Source: an uncultured Acidobacteriia bacterium
GTDB lineage: Bacteria; Acidobacteriota; Terriglobia; Bryobacterales; Bryobacteraceae
Assembly (NCBI GenBank): GCA_903929755.1
Contig: CAIYVZ010000206.1
Span: 49,964 to 113,963, forward strand
Direction of reading: 5' to 3'
Length of the DNA stretch: 64,000 nucleotides
The notes beneath the pieces are model-generated. The model saw only the letters and a program-made list of their open reading frames with translations. It was not told the origin of the DNA and ran no database searches. The position numbers were made by a program, and so were the translations under genes. Positions 1-9,307 of this stretch are shown here, in pieces (the first letter of the stretch is position 1; each line of letters opens with the position of its first letter).

Positions 1-1172
1 GCAGCATCCGCGACAAAGCGGAGCAGAAAGTCTTCAACCGCCTGCAGCACCTGAAGAACTCAGGTAAGAATAAGGTCCTCGCTGTCCTCGGCTGCGTCGC
101 CCAGCAGGAAGGCGAAAAGATCTTCGACCGCGCCCCCCACGTCAATATGGTGGTCGGCTCGGCCAGCTACACGAAACTCCCACAGCTTCTGGTCCGGATT
201 GAACAGGGCGAAAAGCGCGTCACCGGCCTCAGCCTCGATACCACCGAGACCTTTGACACCCCCTTCACCCGCCGCGACAACCCGCACCGCGCCTACATCA
301 CCATTATTGAAGGCTGCGACAAGAACTGTTCCTACTGCGTGGTTCCGTTCACCCGCGGCCCGGAACGCAGCCGCACCAGCGAGAGCGTCCTCGAAGAGGC
401 CCGTCGCGTGGCTGGTCTTGGTTACACCGAAATTCAGCTCCTGGGCCAGAACGTGAACAGTTACCGGGACCCGTCATCCGTCGGTTGGGACTTCTCGCCT
501 CTTCTCGACGCCGTCGGCAAGGTTCCCGGCATCCGCCGCGTCCGCTTCATGACCTCCCACCCCCGGGATTTCGTGAAGTCGATCATCGACGTCATCGACG
601 AAAACCACAACCTCTGTAATCACGTCCATCTGCCCGTCCAGTCCGGCTCCACGAACGTTCTGGCCGGCATGCAGCGCTCTTACTCGCGCGATGAGTACAT
701 GCGTCGCATCGACTGGATGCGCAACGCCAAACGGAACATTTCCATCACCACCGACATCATCGTTGGCTTTCCTGGCGAGACCGAACAGGACTTCCAAGAC
801 ACTCTCGACCTCCTCGACGACGTGCAGTACGAGTCTCTCTTCGCCTTCAAGTACTCCCAGCGCCCCAATACCTCCGCGCTCACGCTGGGCGACCACATCC
901 CCGAAGAAGAGAAGACGCGCCGCATCATGATCCTCCAGGAGCGGCAGCGCGCCATCCAGCTGCGCCGCAATGCCGACCGCATCGGGCGTGTGGAAGAAGT
1001 TCACGTGGAAGGTCGCCACGCATCCCTCAACCAGTGGATCGGCCGGACTGCCCAGAACCAGACCCTCAACTTCTCCGGCCGCGACACCGAAGCCCTCTTG
1101 GGCGACTACGTCCCCGCACGCGTCACCCGCGCGGGCCCGAACTCCCTCGTCGGCGAAGCTGTAATCCTGTAG
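1..1172 (+). CDS. miaB: tRNA-2-methylthio-N6-dimethylallyladenosine synthase MiaB (5' truncated by the window edge)
   Basis: This radical-SAM methylthiotransferase adds the 2-methylthio group to i6A37 of tRNAs reading UNN codons. The reading frame is open from base 3, so 389 residues are visible and the first part of the N-terminal MTTase domain is missing. The visible part starts in the MTTase domain with SIRDKAEQKV and LGCVAQQEGE, whose Cys is a ligand of the auxiliary cluster. The radical-SAM triad CDKNCSYC follows, then GQNVNSY, HLPVQSGS and a C-terminal TRAM domain. It ends 30 bases before the DUF151 gene on the same strand. GQNVNSY and the context favour MiaB over the related MtaB and RimO. 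Confidence 0.95.
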   Translation, partial: SIRDKAEQKVFNRLQHLKNSGKNKVLAVLGCVAQQEGEKIFDRAPHVNMVVGSASYTKLPQLLVRIEQGEKRVTGLSLDTTETFDTPFTRRDNPHRAYITIIEGCDKNCSYCVVPFTRGPERSRTSESVLEEARRVAGLGYTEIQLLGQNVNSYRDPSSVGWDFSPLLDAVGKVPGIRRVRFMTSHPRDFVKSIIDVIDENHNLCNHVHLPVQSGSTNVLAGMQRSYSRDEYMRRIDWMRNAKRNISITTDIIVGFPGETEQDFQDTLDLLDDVQYESLFAFKYSQRPNTSALTLGDHIPEEEKTRRIMILQERQRAIQLRRNADRIGRVEEVHVEGRHASLNQWIGRTAQNQTLNFSGRDTEALLGDYVPARVTRAGPNSLVGEAVIL

Positions 1173-1202
1173 GCCGATTCCCGGCTGTGCTGTAATAAAA
1201 CT

Positions 1203-1688
1203 ATGGAAATCGAGATGAAGATCCGCGGGTTAATGATGGATCCCGTCACAAGCATGCCGATCGTCATCCTTAAGGATGGCGGCGCAAACGTCCTGCCTAT
1301 CTGGGTTGGCGTTTACGAAGCAAATGCGATCGCGCTTGAGATTGAAAAAGTCTCAACGCCGCGCCCGATGACGCACGACCTGATCCGCAACCTGCTGGTC
1401 GGTTTCGGGGCCGGAATCCGCAAAGTTGTGGTCAATGAACTGAAGGACGACACGTTCTTCGCCGTCATCTGGGTGGAACGCGACGGGCAACTAATGTCCG
1501 TCGATTCGCGCCCCAGCGACGCCCTGGCGCTCGCGTTGCGCCTCGATTGCCCTATCTACGTTGACGAATCCGTGCTGAAATCAGCCAAAACGACCTCCGC
1601 CATGTCCGACAAGCTGAACACCAACGCCGAACTTCGCCGTTACCTGGAAAGCCTGGGCGACGAAGACCTCGGCCGTTACAAGATGTAA
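1203..1688 (+). CDS. Bifunctional nuclease family protein (DUF151)
   Basis: A 161-residue cytosolic protein of the DUF151/BFN family, whose members have been described as bifunctional DNase/RNase enzymes. The family pattern is visible over its whole length: MKIRGLMMDP, then LPIWVGVYEANAIA, then RPMTHDLIRNLL, and SVDSRPSDALALALR near residues 100-114. The length is usual for the family. The ATG at 1203 lies 30 bases after miaB, and the gene ends 18 bases before the S9 peptidase, so the three may be cotranscribed. An alternative start at the internal Met of MKIRGL is possible. The family is clear, but the biological role here is not. Confidence 0.9.
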   Translation: MEIEMKIRGLMMDPVTSMPIVILKDGGANVLPIWVGVYEANAIALEIEKVSTPRPMTHDLIRNLLVGFGAGIRKVVVNELKDDTFFAVIWVERDGQLMSVDSRPSDALALALRLDCPIYVDESVLKSAKTTSAMSDKLNTNAELRRYLESLGDEDLGRYKM

Positions 1689-1706
1689 AGCCGCTAAAAT
1701 CGACGC

Positions 1707-3758
1707 ATGAGATTCGCGCTCGCCCTTTTGGCGGCACTTCCGCTCTTCGGAGCTGCGCCGTTCACCCTGGAACAAGTCCTGGGCTCTCCGTTCGTCGAAA
1801 ATCTGGTCGCGTCGCCGAAAGCGGACGCCATCGCCTGGGCTTCAAACACAAAGGGCATCCGCAGCATCATGGTGGCCCGTGCACCGGGCTTTGAAACCAC
1901 CGCCGTAACGAAATTCACTGAGGACGACGGGCAGGAACTCAGCGAAATTACCTGGCTCCCCAACGGTTCCGCCGTAATCTTCACGCGAGGCGGCGAAGCC
2001 AACGGCAAAGGCGAAGTCCCCAATCCCCGCAGTAACCCGGCAGGCGTCCGCCAGGAAGTCTGGCTCGCGCCAATCGGCGGCACACCCCGCAAGCTGGGCA
2101 ACGGCAATTCCCCGGCGGTTTCTCCCGACAGTGCCACCGCCGTCTGGATTTCCGGTGGCCAGGTCTGGTCCTCGCTCTTAACGGCAGACAGCAAAGCCGC
2201 CCAGCTCATCCATGCCCGCGGGACTGCCGAAAGCCTCGCCTTCTCCCCAAACGGAGCCCACCTCGCCTTCCGCAGCAATCGCGGCGACCACGCCTTCATC
2301 GGTGTCTACACCCTGCGCGACAAAACCCTCTCTTTCGTCGATCCCAGCGTTGATCGTGACGAAGCCCCCGTCTGGTCGCCCTCCGGTGACCGCATCGCCT
2401 TCCTCCGCATCCCCGCCTCCCGCACCGCCGGAGCCTGGGGCCCGAAACGCACCGCCGAACCCTGGTCCATTCGCATCGCCGACGTGAAGACCGGCAAAGG
2501 CAAAGAAATCTTCCATGCAGATCCCGGCATGGGCAGCGTGTTCCACGCCATGACGGCGGAAAACCAGCTTCTCTGGGGAGCCGATAACCACCTGGTCTTC
2601 CCCTGGGAGCGCGACGGCTGGCAGCACCTGTATTCGATCTCTACCGAAGGGGGCAAGCCAACCGCGCTTACCCCAGGCGAGTTCGAAATCGAGCACGTAG
2701 CCCTCGCGCCCGACCGCGAAGCCGCCATTTACTCCTCTAATAGCGGAGACCCGGACCGCCGCCACCTCTGGCGCGTCCCCGTCGCAGGCGGTGCCCCCCA
2801 GCCGATAACCTCCGGCAAAGGCATCGAGTGGGCTCCGGCGCCGCTCACCGGCGGCCTGATCGCCACCCTCCGGTCCGACGCGCAAGGCCCCGCGCGCCCC
2901 GCCATCATCGACGCCGCCGGCAAATTCCGCGATCTTGGGACCCTGCCCGCCGACTTCCCAGCCGCCTCACTTGTAGCGCCACAGCAGGTCATCTTCCCCG
3001 CCGCCGACGGCATGCAGATCCACGGCCAGCTCTTCCTGCCGCCCAACGCAGCAGCCGGACGCCATCCCGCCGTCATCTTCTTCCACGGAGGCTCCCGCCG
3101 CCAGATGCTTCTCGGCTGGCACTACATGTTCTATTACCACCAGGCATACGGCTTCAATCAGTACCTGGCCAGCCAGGGCTACGTGGTTTTATCGGTGAAT
3201 TACCGCAGCGGCGTCGGCTACGGCGAGCAATTCCGCGAAGCTCAACACTACGGAGCCACCGGAGGCAGTGAATACAACGACGTGATGGGAGCCGGCCTCT
3301 TCATGCGCAACCGCCCGGACGTCGATGGCGCCCGGATCGGCCTCTGGGGTGGCTCCTACGGCGGCTATCTCACCGCGCTCGGCCTCGCCCGCGCCTCCGA
3401 CATGTTCGCCGTTGGCGTCGATCTCCACGGCGTCCATGAATGGAATCTGGAAATCTCCAACCTCGCCCAAATCTGGAAACCGGAAGATCGCCTCGAAATC
3501 GCGCGCGTCGCCCATGAATCGTCCCCCATGGCCTCCATCCAGACCTGGAAATCCCCGGTTCTGCTCATCCAGGGCGATGACGACCGCAACGTCCCTTTCT
3601 CAGAAACCGTGCAGCTTGCCGAAGCCCTGCGCAAGCAGGGCGTCTACTTCGAGCAACTCATCTTCCCCGACGAAATCCACGACTTCCTGCTGCACCGCAA
3701 CTGGCTGAAGGCCTATACGGCGGCCGACGAATTTCTGGGGCGTTACCTGAAACGCTGA
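1707..3758 (+). CDS. Secreted S9 family prolyl oligopeptidase-like peptidase
   Basis: A 683-residue serine peptidase likely to cleave short peptides outside the cytoplasm. A signal peptide (MRFALALLAALPLFGAAP) is followed by a WD40-like beta-propeller to about residue 400. The propeller shows repeated SPDS, SPNG and WSPSGD segments. The C-terminal alpha/beta-hydrolase domain starts near residue 420. The catalytic triad can be read as Ser550 in GGSYGG, Asp626 in GDDDRNVP and His658 in DEIHDF. Domain order and length match the S9C acylaminoacyl-peptidase or dipeptidyl-peptidase group. The exact specificity cannot be told from sequence. The ATG at 1707 is chosen because the signal peptide begins there. 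Confidence 0.92.
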   Translation: MRFALALLAALPLFGAAPFTLEQVLGSPFVENLVASPKADAIAWASNTKGIRSIMVARAPGFETTAVTKFTEDDGQELSEITWLPNGSAVIFTRGGEANGKGEVPNPRSNPAGVRQEVWLAPIGGTPRKLGNGNSPAVSPDSATAVWISGGQVWSSLLTADSKAAQLIHARGTAESLAFSPNGAHLAFRSNRGDHAFIGVYTLRDKTLSFVDPSVDRDEAPVWSPSGDRIAFLRIPASRTAGAWGPKRTAEPWSIRIADVKTGKGKEIFHADPGMGSVFHAMTAENQLLWGADNHLVFPWERDGWQHLYSISTEGGKPTALTPGEFEIEHVALAPDREAAIYSSNSGDPDRRHLWRVPVAGGAPQPITSGKGIEWAPAPLTGGLIATLRSDAQGPARPAIIDAAGKFRDLGTLPADFPAASLVAPQQVIFPAADGMQIHGQLFLPPNAAAGRHPAVIFFHGGSRRQMLLGWHYMFYYHQAYGFNQYLASQGYVVLSVNYRSGVGYGEQFREAQHYGATGGSEYNDVMGAGLFMRNRPDVDGARIGLWGGSYGGYLTALGLARASDMFAVGVDLHGVHEWNLEISNLAQIWKPEDRLEIARVAHESSPMASIQTWKSPVLLIQGDDDRNVPFSETVQLAEALRKQGVYFEQLIFPDEIHDFLLHRNWLKAYTAADEFLGRYLKR

Positions 3759-3866
3759 GGTCATTTTGAGCACCCGAACGCCCCCTGGTACCATGAAGTC
3801 AACGAGTTGTAACAGAATTTCACTAGTCATATCCTCTTTCGCTTCATTTCTTGCTACGGTGACATA

Positions 3867-4961
3867 TTGGACTATCACATCAGATTGGGATCTGTACTTG
3901 GGTTCGTGCAGCGATCGGCAAAAGCTCTTGGTGTTTACCTGCCTGGGCACGAGGTGGCGGAGGTCTCGAACAAGCTGGAGGCATTTCGCCTCTTCGCCTA
4001 TGTAGAGCAGGAACTCGGGTTTCCCCCGACCCTGCCGTCTCTTCCGGACCTGGTCCGCCTGGCGGAGCCACTGCCACCTTTGCAGAGAAGCTTTGCGCTG
4101 GAAGGCATCGCGCATTATTACGCGAACAACGTAGCCCCCGAGAATTTCGAAGGCGGACTATTGGCGGATCCCGCGCTCCCCGAGACCGCGATGGTGCCCA
4201 TGCACGCCGGCATGGGGATTTCCTTTGCGACGGCCGCGCTTGCTGACCTGGGCCTTTCACCGTCCGCCGCGGAATTGCACGACGCGCTGGGCGGGTTTAT
4301 TCAGCGTTGCCACGAGCATTCCCGTCCCGGATGGCATAACAGCGCCATTGAGGCCATGGGGCTCACGGTCCGAACGCTTCATCCTCACCTTCGCATGCCC
4401 GTGAGCGAGGCGCTGGGTGAAATCGACCCTTCCGCACAGCACCTGTTCTGGCATGGTGTCGGCCGGTCACTGTACTTTATTCCCAAAAACTTCCTGACTT
4501 TTGGAGGCTCCCACGAGCGCGCGCTGGAGTCGGCGATCGACGAAGCCCCCACGCCGGAATGCTGTTCCAACGCAGTGGCTGGCCTCGTGTGGGCCGTCAC
4601 CCTGGTCAATATCAAATGCCCCGGGATTGTGGAGAATCTTCTGCAGAAATGCGGCCCCTTCCAAATGCCGCTAGCTTTCACGAACGGCGTTGTCTCTGCC
4701 CTGATGGTCTGGAAGCACATGGTGCCGGACGGCGAGGGAGTTCTTGCGCCTTACCTGCAGGGTATTTCGCCCGGCGGCATCCATTTCGGACGCTGGAATG
4801 ACCTCATCGCGGAGCCGGCCAGAGAGGCGTTTGTCGAAACCTTCCCCGTGTTAACCACCCCGGTGGCACCCGGTCAGCCGCCCGCCGGAACCCCCACCAT
4901 CGCAGACCTCTTCCAGTACCATGAGACTGGCATGAACCCGCACCTTTCCCTCGGCTCATGA
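3867..4961 (+). CDS. DUF1702 family protein
   Basis: A 364-residue protein I assign to DUF1702, a family best known from enediyne biosynthetic clusters and without a settled biochemical role. Family-like blocks appear in order: RSFALEGIAHYYAN, MVPMHAGMGISFA, WHGVGRSLYFIP and CSNAVAGLVWAV. No signal peptide or membrane segment is evident. The only good upstream start is TTG at 3867, so the N-terminus is uncertain. Its stop overlaps the ATG of the ABC1 kinase (ATGA), which implies translational coupling. No polyketide synthase or other enediyne gene is in the window, so a role in natural-product synthesis is not supported here. The family assignment is from remembered motifs. Confidence 0.65.
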   Translation: MDYHIRLGSVLGFVQRSAKALGVYLPGHEVAEVSNKLEAFRLFAYVEQELGFPPTLPSLPDLVRLAEPLPPLQRSFALEGIAHYYANNVAPENFEGGLLADPALPETAMVPMHAGMGISFATAALADLGLSPSAAELHDALGGFIQRCHEHSRPGWHNSAIEAMGLTVRTLHPHLRMPVSEALGEIDPSAQHLFWHGVGRSLYFIPKNFLTFGGSHERALESAIDEAPTPECCSNAVAGLVWAVTLVNIKCPGIVENLLQKCGPFQMPLAFTNGVVSALMVWKHMVPDGEGVLAPYLQGISPGGIHFGRWNDLIAEPAREAFVETFPVLTTPVAPGQPPAGTPTIADLFQYHETGMNPHLSLGS

Positions 4962-6634
4962 GTTCCATCCAGCCAATCATTGACTACGCCAAACGGATGC
5001 TTCAGATCATGGGGGTTATGGCCTCTCAGATCGCGAAGCTGGCTGCGCGGAACCTGCGGGGGCTGCCCCTCGAAGGCCCCGACCTGCTGCGGGAAGGTTT
5101 TGAGAAGGCCGGCGGAACCTTCGTGAAGTTCGGCCAGATTCTGGCCCTCCAGGTGGATACGCTCCCGCGCGAGTACTGTACCGCCCTCATGGCGCTGCTG
5201 GACCGAATGCCAACCGCGAGCAGGGAAGAGGTCCTCCGTACTTTTCAGGAAGAGCTCAAAGCAGCACCTGAATCGCTGTATCTTGATTTCGACTATGAGG
5301 CCATCGCGTCCGCTTCCATCGGCCAGGTTCACCGGGCACGGCTTCACGATGGAACCCAGGTGGCGATTAAGGTTCAGCGCCCTAAAGTCCACCAGGATTT
5401 CCATCGCGACGTCCTCGTGATGCGTGGCTTCATCTGGCTCGTGTTCGCGCTGCGAATCCGGAGCCTCTACTTCATGCGGGATCCCATTCGTGAACTCGGC
5501 CACTGGACCGACGACGAACTGGACTACCGGAGAGAAGCCGCGCACTGCAACCTGCTCGCCCAAAACGCCGAAGGTTCCACCACGGAGCGGATTCCAAAAA
5601 TCTACTGGGAACTGACCACTCCACGGGTCCTCACTATGGAGTTCCTCGAAGGTCCCAATGTTTCCACGTACCTCAAATACGTCAAAAACGGCGACCACGA
5701 AGCGATCGGCAAACTGCGGGAAGCAGGTTTCGATCCGGCGATTTTCACCGGCAACGTCATCACGAACTTCCTTCGTGACGCCTTTCGGCATGGCGTTTTC
5801 CACGCCGACCTCCATCCTGCGAATCTCCTGATCCTGCCCAACAACGTGGTAGGGTACGTCGATTTCGGCATTGTGGCTTCGCTCACCCCCGAGGCCCGCC
5901 GGAAACAGATTGAGCTGACGCTTGCCTATGCGTCCGGCGATCCCGACGCGATTTACCGCGAGTTCATCAACATCTGCAAACCCAGCGGCGATGTGGATTT
6001 CGACGGCATCCGCCGCCAGATCGCCCAAATGACCCGGAACTGGTACGACGAACCGACCATTACCGGCAACGTCCGCTTCCGCGTCACCGTAACAGCGGCC
6101 ATGATGGACCTTCTGACGGTCTGCCGCGACTATGGCATCCTGGTCGATCAGGAGATGATCAAGTACATTCGCTCGACCATTCTGGTGGACGGTCTGGTGT
6201 CGCTGATCGCGCCCGGTCTGGATATTGCTGACTCTCTCCGCACAGTGGTGGAGGAGTATCTGATCGCACAGGCGCGCAGCAAGATACTCTCCCGCGCCGG
6301 GGGTTTATCCATGCTCACCGATCTGGTTATCTGGATGAAAATGGGTCCCGCCGCCATGCTCCGTTCTCTGGACATGGTGGAACGGCGTCAGCTTCGCCTG
6401 CGGGGCAGTGCCGGCCACGGACCGGGCAACGCACCGGGCCAGCAGCGCCTGAGTCGGCGGACCGCGGCGGTGCGTGCGGTATGGACTGTAGCCATCGTTT
6501 TCCTGGCGCTGGGAGGGGGACTTCCCTCCTGGCAGGCCACGCCGGGCCTCGCGGTCCTGGCGGTCGTTTTCGTCGCATCCTGGACACTTTGGATGCTCCT
6601 CCTGCTGCGCCGACTGGATACCCGGTTTGACTAA
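4958..6634 (+). CDS. ABC1/UbiB/AarF family atypical kinase with C-terminal membrane anchor
   Basis: A 558-residue member of the UbiB/ADCK atypical kinase family, which in other bacteria supports isoprenoid-quinone and lipid metabolism. All hallmark motifs are present: the N-terminal KxGQ block as K57-F-G-Q60, the Ala-rich loop ASASIGQVHRA at 117-127, the ATP-binding Lys138 in VAIKVQRP, the catalytic segment HADLHPAN at 282-289 and Asp302-Phe-Gly304. Two hydrophobic helices end the protein (about residues 508-550), as usual for the family. It overlaps the DUF1702 gene by 4 bases and the next gene by 8. The substrate is unknown. There are no ubi or men genes nearby, so I do not call it UbiB in the ubiquinone sense. 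Confidence 0.9.
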   Translation: MSSIQPIIDYAKRMLQIMGVMASQIAKLAARNLRGLPLEGPDLLREGFEKAGGTFVKFGQILALQVDTLPREYCTALMALLDRMPTASREEVLRTFQEELKAAPESLYLDFDYEAIASASIGQVHRARLHDGTQVAIKVQRPKVHQDFHRDVLVMRGFIWLVFALRIRSLYFMRDPIRELGHWTDDELDYRREAAHCNLLAQNAEGSTTERIPKIYWELTTPRVLTMEFLEGPNVSTYLKYVKNGDHEAIGKLREAGFDPAIFTGNVITNFLRDAFRHGVFHADLHPANLLILPNNVVGYVDFGIVASLTPEARRKQIELTLAYASGDPDAIYREFINICKPSGDVDFDGIRRQIAQMTRNWYDEPTITGNVRFRVTVTAAMMDLLTVCRDYGILVDQEMIKYIRSTILVDGLVSLIAPGLDIADSLRTVVEEYLIAQARSKILSRAGGLSMLTDLVIWMKMGPAAMLRSLDMVERRQLRLRGSAGHGPGNAPGQQRLSRRTAAVRAVWTVAIVFLALGGGLPSWQATPGLAVLAVVFVASWTLWMLLLLRRLDTRFD

Positions 6635-8198
6635 ACACGAAACCAACGCCGACAATGTCTTCCGCCGGTTTGGCCTGGAAGCGCCCGGGCTTCTGGGTGG
6701 CCTTGCCGTACCACCCCGCAGCGACGGGATCGGTGCCGGCGAAAAACTCAAAGACGCCTTAGAACAACTTGGCGGAATCTACCTTGCGTTCGCGGAATTT
6801 CTGCTGTGGCGGTCGGATCTGCTCGGCGTGGACTACCTGATGGCTCTCCGCAAAGTGCGGCCCGACTGTCAACCGGTACCCCGCGACACCGCCGTGGCTC
6901 TCATCCGTCAGGAACTGGGCGAAAAGGCCAACGAAGTGGTCGGCGAAATGGAGACCCAACCCGTCTGGTCCACGCTCTCCCGCACGGCCTGGCTCAGCCG
7001 GTACTGCGGTTCCACAGTGGTGGTTCAGGTGGCCCAGGAACCTTTCCCGGAAGCCGAACTGGCCCGGTTTGAAACCGGTATCCGGTACCTGGGCGGTACA
7101 GATGTCCGCCAGGTGGCTGCGCCGGAGATTATTGCGGAATTCCGCAGCTGGCTGCGTCAGGCCGAATCCTGCGTCACCGAACGTTCCTACCTGGAGGTGC
7201 TCGGCCGCGTCAGTGGCGACACCATGGTCGCGTATCCGGTCCTGATACCGGAGATTTCTACCAGTCGCGTCCTGTGCTGGCCGTGGATCGAAGGAGAGAC
7301 CGTGAGTTCGCTGGTCCGCCGCGGCTCTGTGGACGCGGTCACTCAGGTTGCGATGACCGTCCTCGAACAGTTCTGCAGCCTTTCTGTCGTCGATGCGGAA
7401 CTCGATTGGGACGCCATGGTGCTGCCGGAAGGTGGTAAGCGCCTCGCCGTGCGGCGTGTGAGCCACCCTCTGGCGATCCCGTCGTCGCAGGTCAATGCGG
7501 GCATGAAGTACCTGGCTGCGGTCCTGGAGGGACGCACTTCCCTCGCGGTCCAGACGCTGGTGAAGCTGACGGTCGGCAAGTCAACGGCAAATCTGGAGTC
7601 CTCACTCCTGGGCCTGATGTCTGCCCTGGAACCGGAGTTGAAGGTGAACCTGTGGTTCCCGGAATCGGCCGCGGCGTTTGAGAGCAACTGGCAGGCCCTG
7701 GCCCACTTGGGCGGCGGCAGGCCCCTGTACCTCAATTGCCTCCATCGAAATCTGATGGCGGTGGGCTATTGGACAGCCGAAGCCGTCGCCGCCGGCGGAA
7801 CAGCCGCTGACACCATCGCGGATGCCCATTGGCCCGTGGTGGAGCGGATGGTGAAGCTGAATGCCTCCAGGTTCCTGAAACCTGAAGTGCTGACCGAGTG
7901 GGCGGTCGGCCTGGGCTTGCTGGGCTTCGGAGCTGTCCGCGAAGCCAACCGGTTTGCGGAGGAAGTCCGCGACAACAGCGTCACGCTGGAAGTGGACCTG
8001 GGGGCGGGCCGAAAGCCGGCCCGGGGACACGGCGGCAGTTCCATCCTCCGACAATTACTGATTGCCGGCCTCCTCGCCGCCCTGCTGTTCATTCTGCGCT
8101 GGGGCGGAACTGTGAACCCTGGGGCGCAGGGAATCCTGGTCGTGGCGGGCTCCTTGATCCTGGTGGCGCTGTTCTGGGCGGTCGCGCGAATCCGATAG
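6627..8198 (+). CDS. Degenerate ABC1-like pseudokinase with C-terminal membrane anchor
   Basis: A 523-residue protein that aligns by layout with the preceding kinase but lacks its active site. LGGIYLAFAE (48-57) sits where the kinase has GGTFVKFGQ, so KFGQ has become AFAE. VVVQVAQEP has Gln134 where the kinase has the ATP-binding Lys138. DAELDWDA (256-263) replaces HADLHPAN, and the DFG position reads AVRRV. Two C-terminal membrane helices remain. The start is TTG at 6627, inside the end of the kinase gene. The frame is long, intact and coupled, so it looks like a working pseudokinase rather than a dead gene, perhaps a partner of the active kinase. That role is inferred from position and motif loss only. 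Confidence 0.72.
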   Translation: MTKHETNADNVFRRFGLEAPGLLGGLAVPPRSDGIGAGEKLKDALEQLGGIYLAFAEFLLWRSDLLGVDYLMALRKVRPDCQPVPRDTAVALIRQELGEKANEVVGEMETQPVWSTLSRTAWLSRYCGSTVVVQVAQEPFPEAELARFETGIRYLGGTDVRQVAAPEIIAEFRSWLRQAESCVTERSYLEVLGRVSGDTMVAYPVLIPEISTSRVLCWPWIEGETVSSLVRRGSVDAVTQVAMTVLEQFCSLSVVDAELDWDAMVLPEGGKRLAVRRVSHPLAIPSSQVNAGMKYLAAVLEGRTSLAVQTLVKLTVGKSTANLESSLLGLMSALEPELKVNLWFPESAAAFESNWQALAHLGGGRPLYLNCLHRNLMAVGYWTAEAVAAGGTAADTIADAHWPVVERMVKLNASRFLKPEVLTEWAVGLGLLGFGAVREANRFAEEVRDNSVTLEVDLGAGRKPARGHGGSSILRQLLIAGLLAALLFILRWGGTVNPGAQGILVVAGSLILVALFWAVARIR

Positions 8199-8279
8199 GG
8201 AGTTCGGGAGCCGTTCAGAAGAAAACAGGAATAGCCTGAGAATTATTGCCCTCGCGCGCCACTTCGTCAGTAGCCCGAG

Positions 8280-8740
8280 ATGCAGCGCTTTGACATCACG
8301 CTGAAGACCATGCTCCAGCGCCAACTGCAAGGGGGCGCTCTGGCCCGTCTCCTGGGCTTTTCCATCCGTGAATGGCTGGATGCCGAACTGCCCGAGGCTG
8401 GCCTGCCGGAAAAACGAGTGAGGACAGCCAGGATGCGGGCCTGCGCCAGTTTGGGAGCATAATAGAGGAAGAGATCAAGAAAATGCCGATTGTGATCGAC
8501 CTGAATACGCATACCGTCTTCGGCCCCCATTACCGCCGGGGCCTGAAAGAAGGTATTGAGGAAGGCGTGGGTCAAGGTATCCGTCAGAACTTAACAAGTC
8601 TGATCACCCACCGCTTTGGCAAGATCCCGGCCCGGTACGCCCGGCGGCTGAACGCCATGTCGTCTACCGAACTACAGGCGCTCTCAGATCGGCTATTCAG
8701 TGCCGGAACCATCAGCGAGCTCTTCGGCCCGCCCGCCTAA
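8280..8740 (+). pseudogene. Rpn/DUF4351-family nuclease relic (internally deleted, frameshifted)
   Basis: This is a decayed copy of the Rpn-type (PD-(D/E)XK, transposase_31-like) family that often ends in a DUF4351 region. The frame from 8280 gives a typical N-terminus (MQRFDITLKTML ... IREWLDAELPE) for about 40 residues, then stops at 8462. The C-terminal part continues in another frame from about 8405: EEEIKKMPIVIDLNTHTVFG, then a GLKEGIEEGVGQGIR repeat and RFGKIPARYARRL, ending at 8740. The catalytic middle of roughly 150 residues is missing. The family identification is by pattern memory. It lies convergent to the TonB-domain gene. Confidence 0.65.
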
Positions 8741-8794
8741 TAGCCACTTCCGTATCTGGTCTGTTCCGACACGATAGACGCAGAAGCTCTTCCG

Positions 8795-9148
8795 TTACTT
8801 CGCCAATGTGAAGTTGATCTGAACCGTCGTCAGCACTTCCACCGGCTCGCCGTTCAACAAAGTCGGCTTATACTGCCACTGCTTCACCGCCTCAATCGCC
8901 GCGTCGGAAAACTCGTGGGGAACGCTGGTGTCCCGAACGCTGATCGTCACGGGCACGCCCTCTTTTGAGATCGTCACGTCCAGCATCACTGTCGCCTCCA
9001 GGCCCTGAGCTTTCATGGCCACCGGATAGACCGGGTTCACTTTCTTCGCGATGTTGGCCGCCTGCACGTTGCCGCCAACGCGAATCGGTTGCGCAAATGC
9101 CCCCACCGTGAGAGCCACCACCAGCAGGGTCTTCAGAACTTTGTTCAT
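8795..9148 (-). CDS. Small secreted TonB C-terminal-domain protein
   Basis: A 117-residue protein that is almost only a TonB C-terminal domain behind a signal peptide (MNKVLKTLLVVALTVGAFAQ). The domain shows NPVYPVAMKAQGLEATVMLD, the TISKEG turn, AIEAVKQWQYKPTLLNGEPV and an alternating VQINFTL final strand. It has no proline-rich linker or long transmembrane anchor, so it is probably periplasmic and may not energise receptors by itself. I chose the ATG at 9148 because the signal peptide starts there; an upstream extension to 9241 has no such character. It is divergent from the DUF362 operon. Similar small TonB-domain proteins are frequent in this phylum. Confidence 0.82.
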   Translation of the reverse strand: MNKVLKTLLVVALTVGAFAQPIRVGGNVQAANIAKKVNPVYPVAMKAQGLEATVMLDVTISKEGVPVTISVRDTSVPHEFSDAAIEAVKQWQYKPTLLNGEPVEVLTTVQINFTLAK

Positions 9149-9307
9149 TACTGGAGAATATCCGATCTCGCGCCGCAATACCAGCCATACAGAGTGGCCC
9201 GTGGCGCTCATTCTGCCCTTCGCCTTGAATTCACACCGCAAGCCCTGTTAGAATGCGACTGCAATCGTGCTTGCATATTACGCAAGCGAAAACGGAGTTC
9301 GGTATAC

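Noticed and set aside
3867..4961. DUF1702 gene as evidence for an enediyne cluster
   Set aside because: No polyketide synthase, thioesterase or other enediyne genes occur nearby; DUF1702 alone is not sufficient.
9089..9307. N-terminal extension of the DUF362 gene
   Set aside because: It overlaps the divergent TonB-domain gene, is not family-like, and a good ATG exists at 9308.
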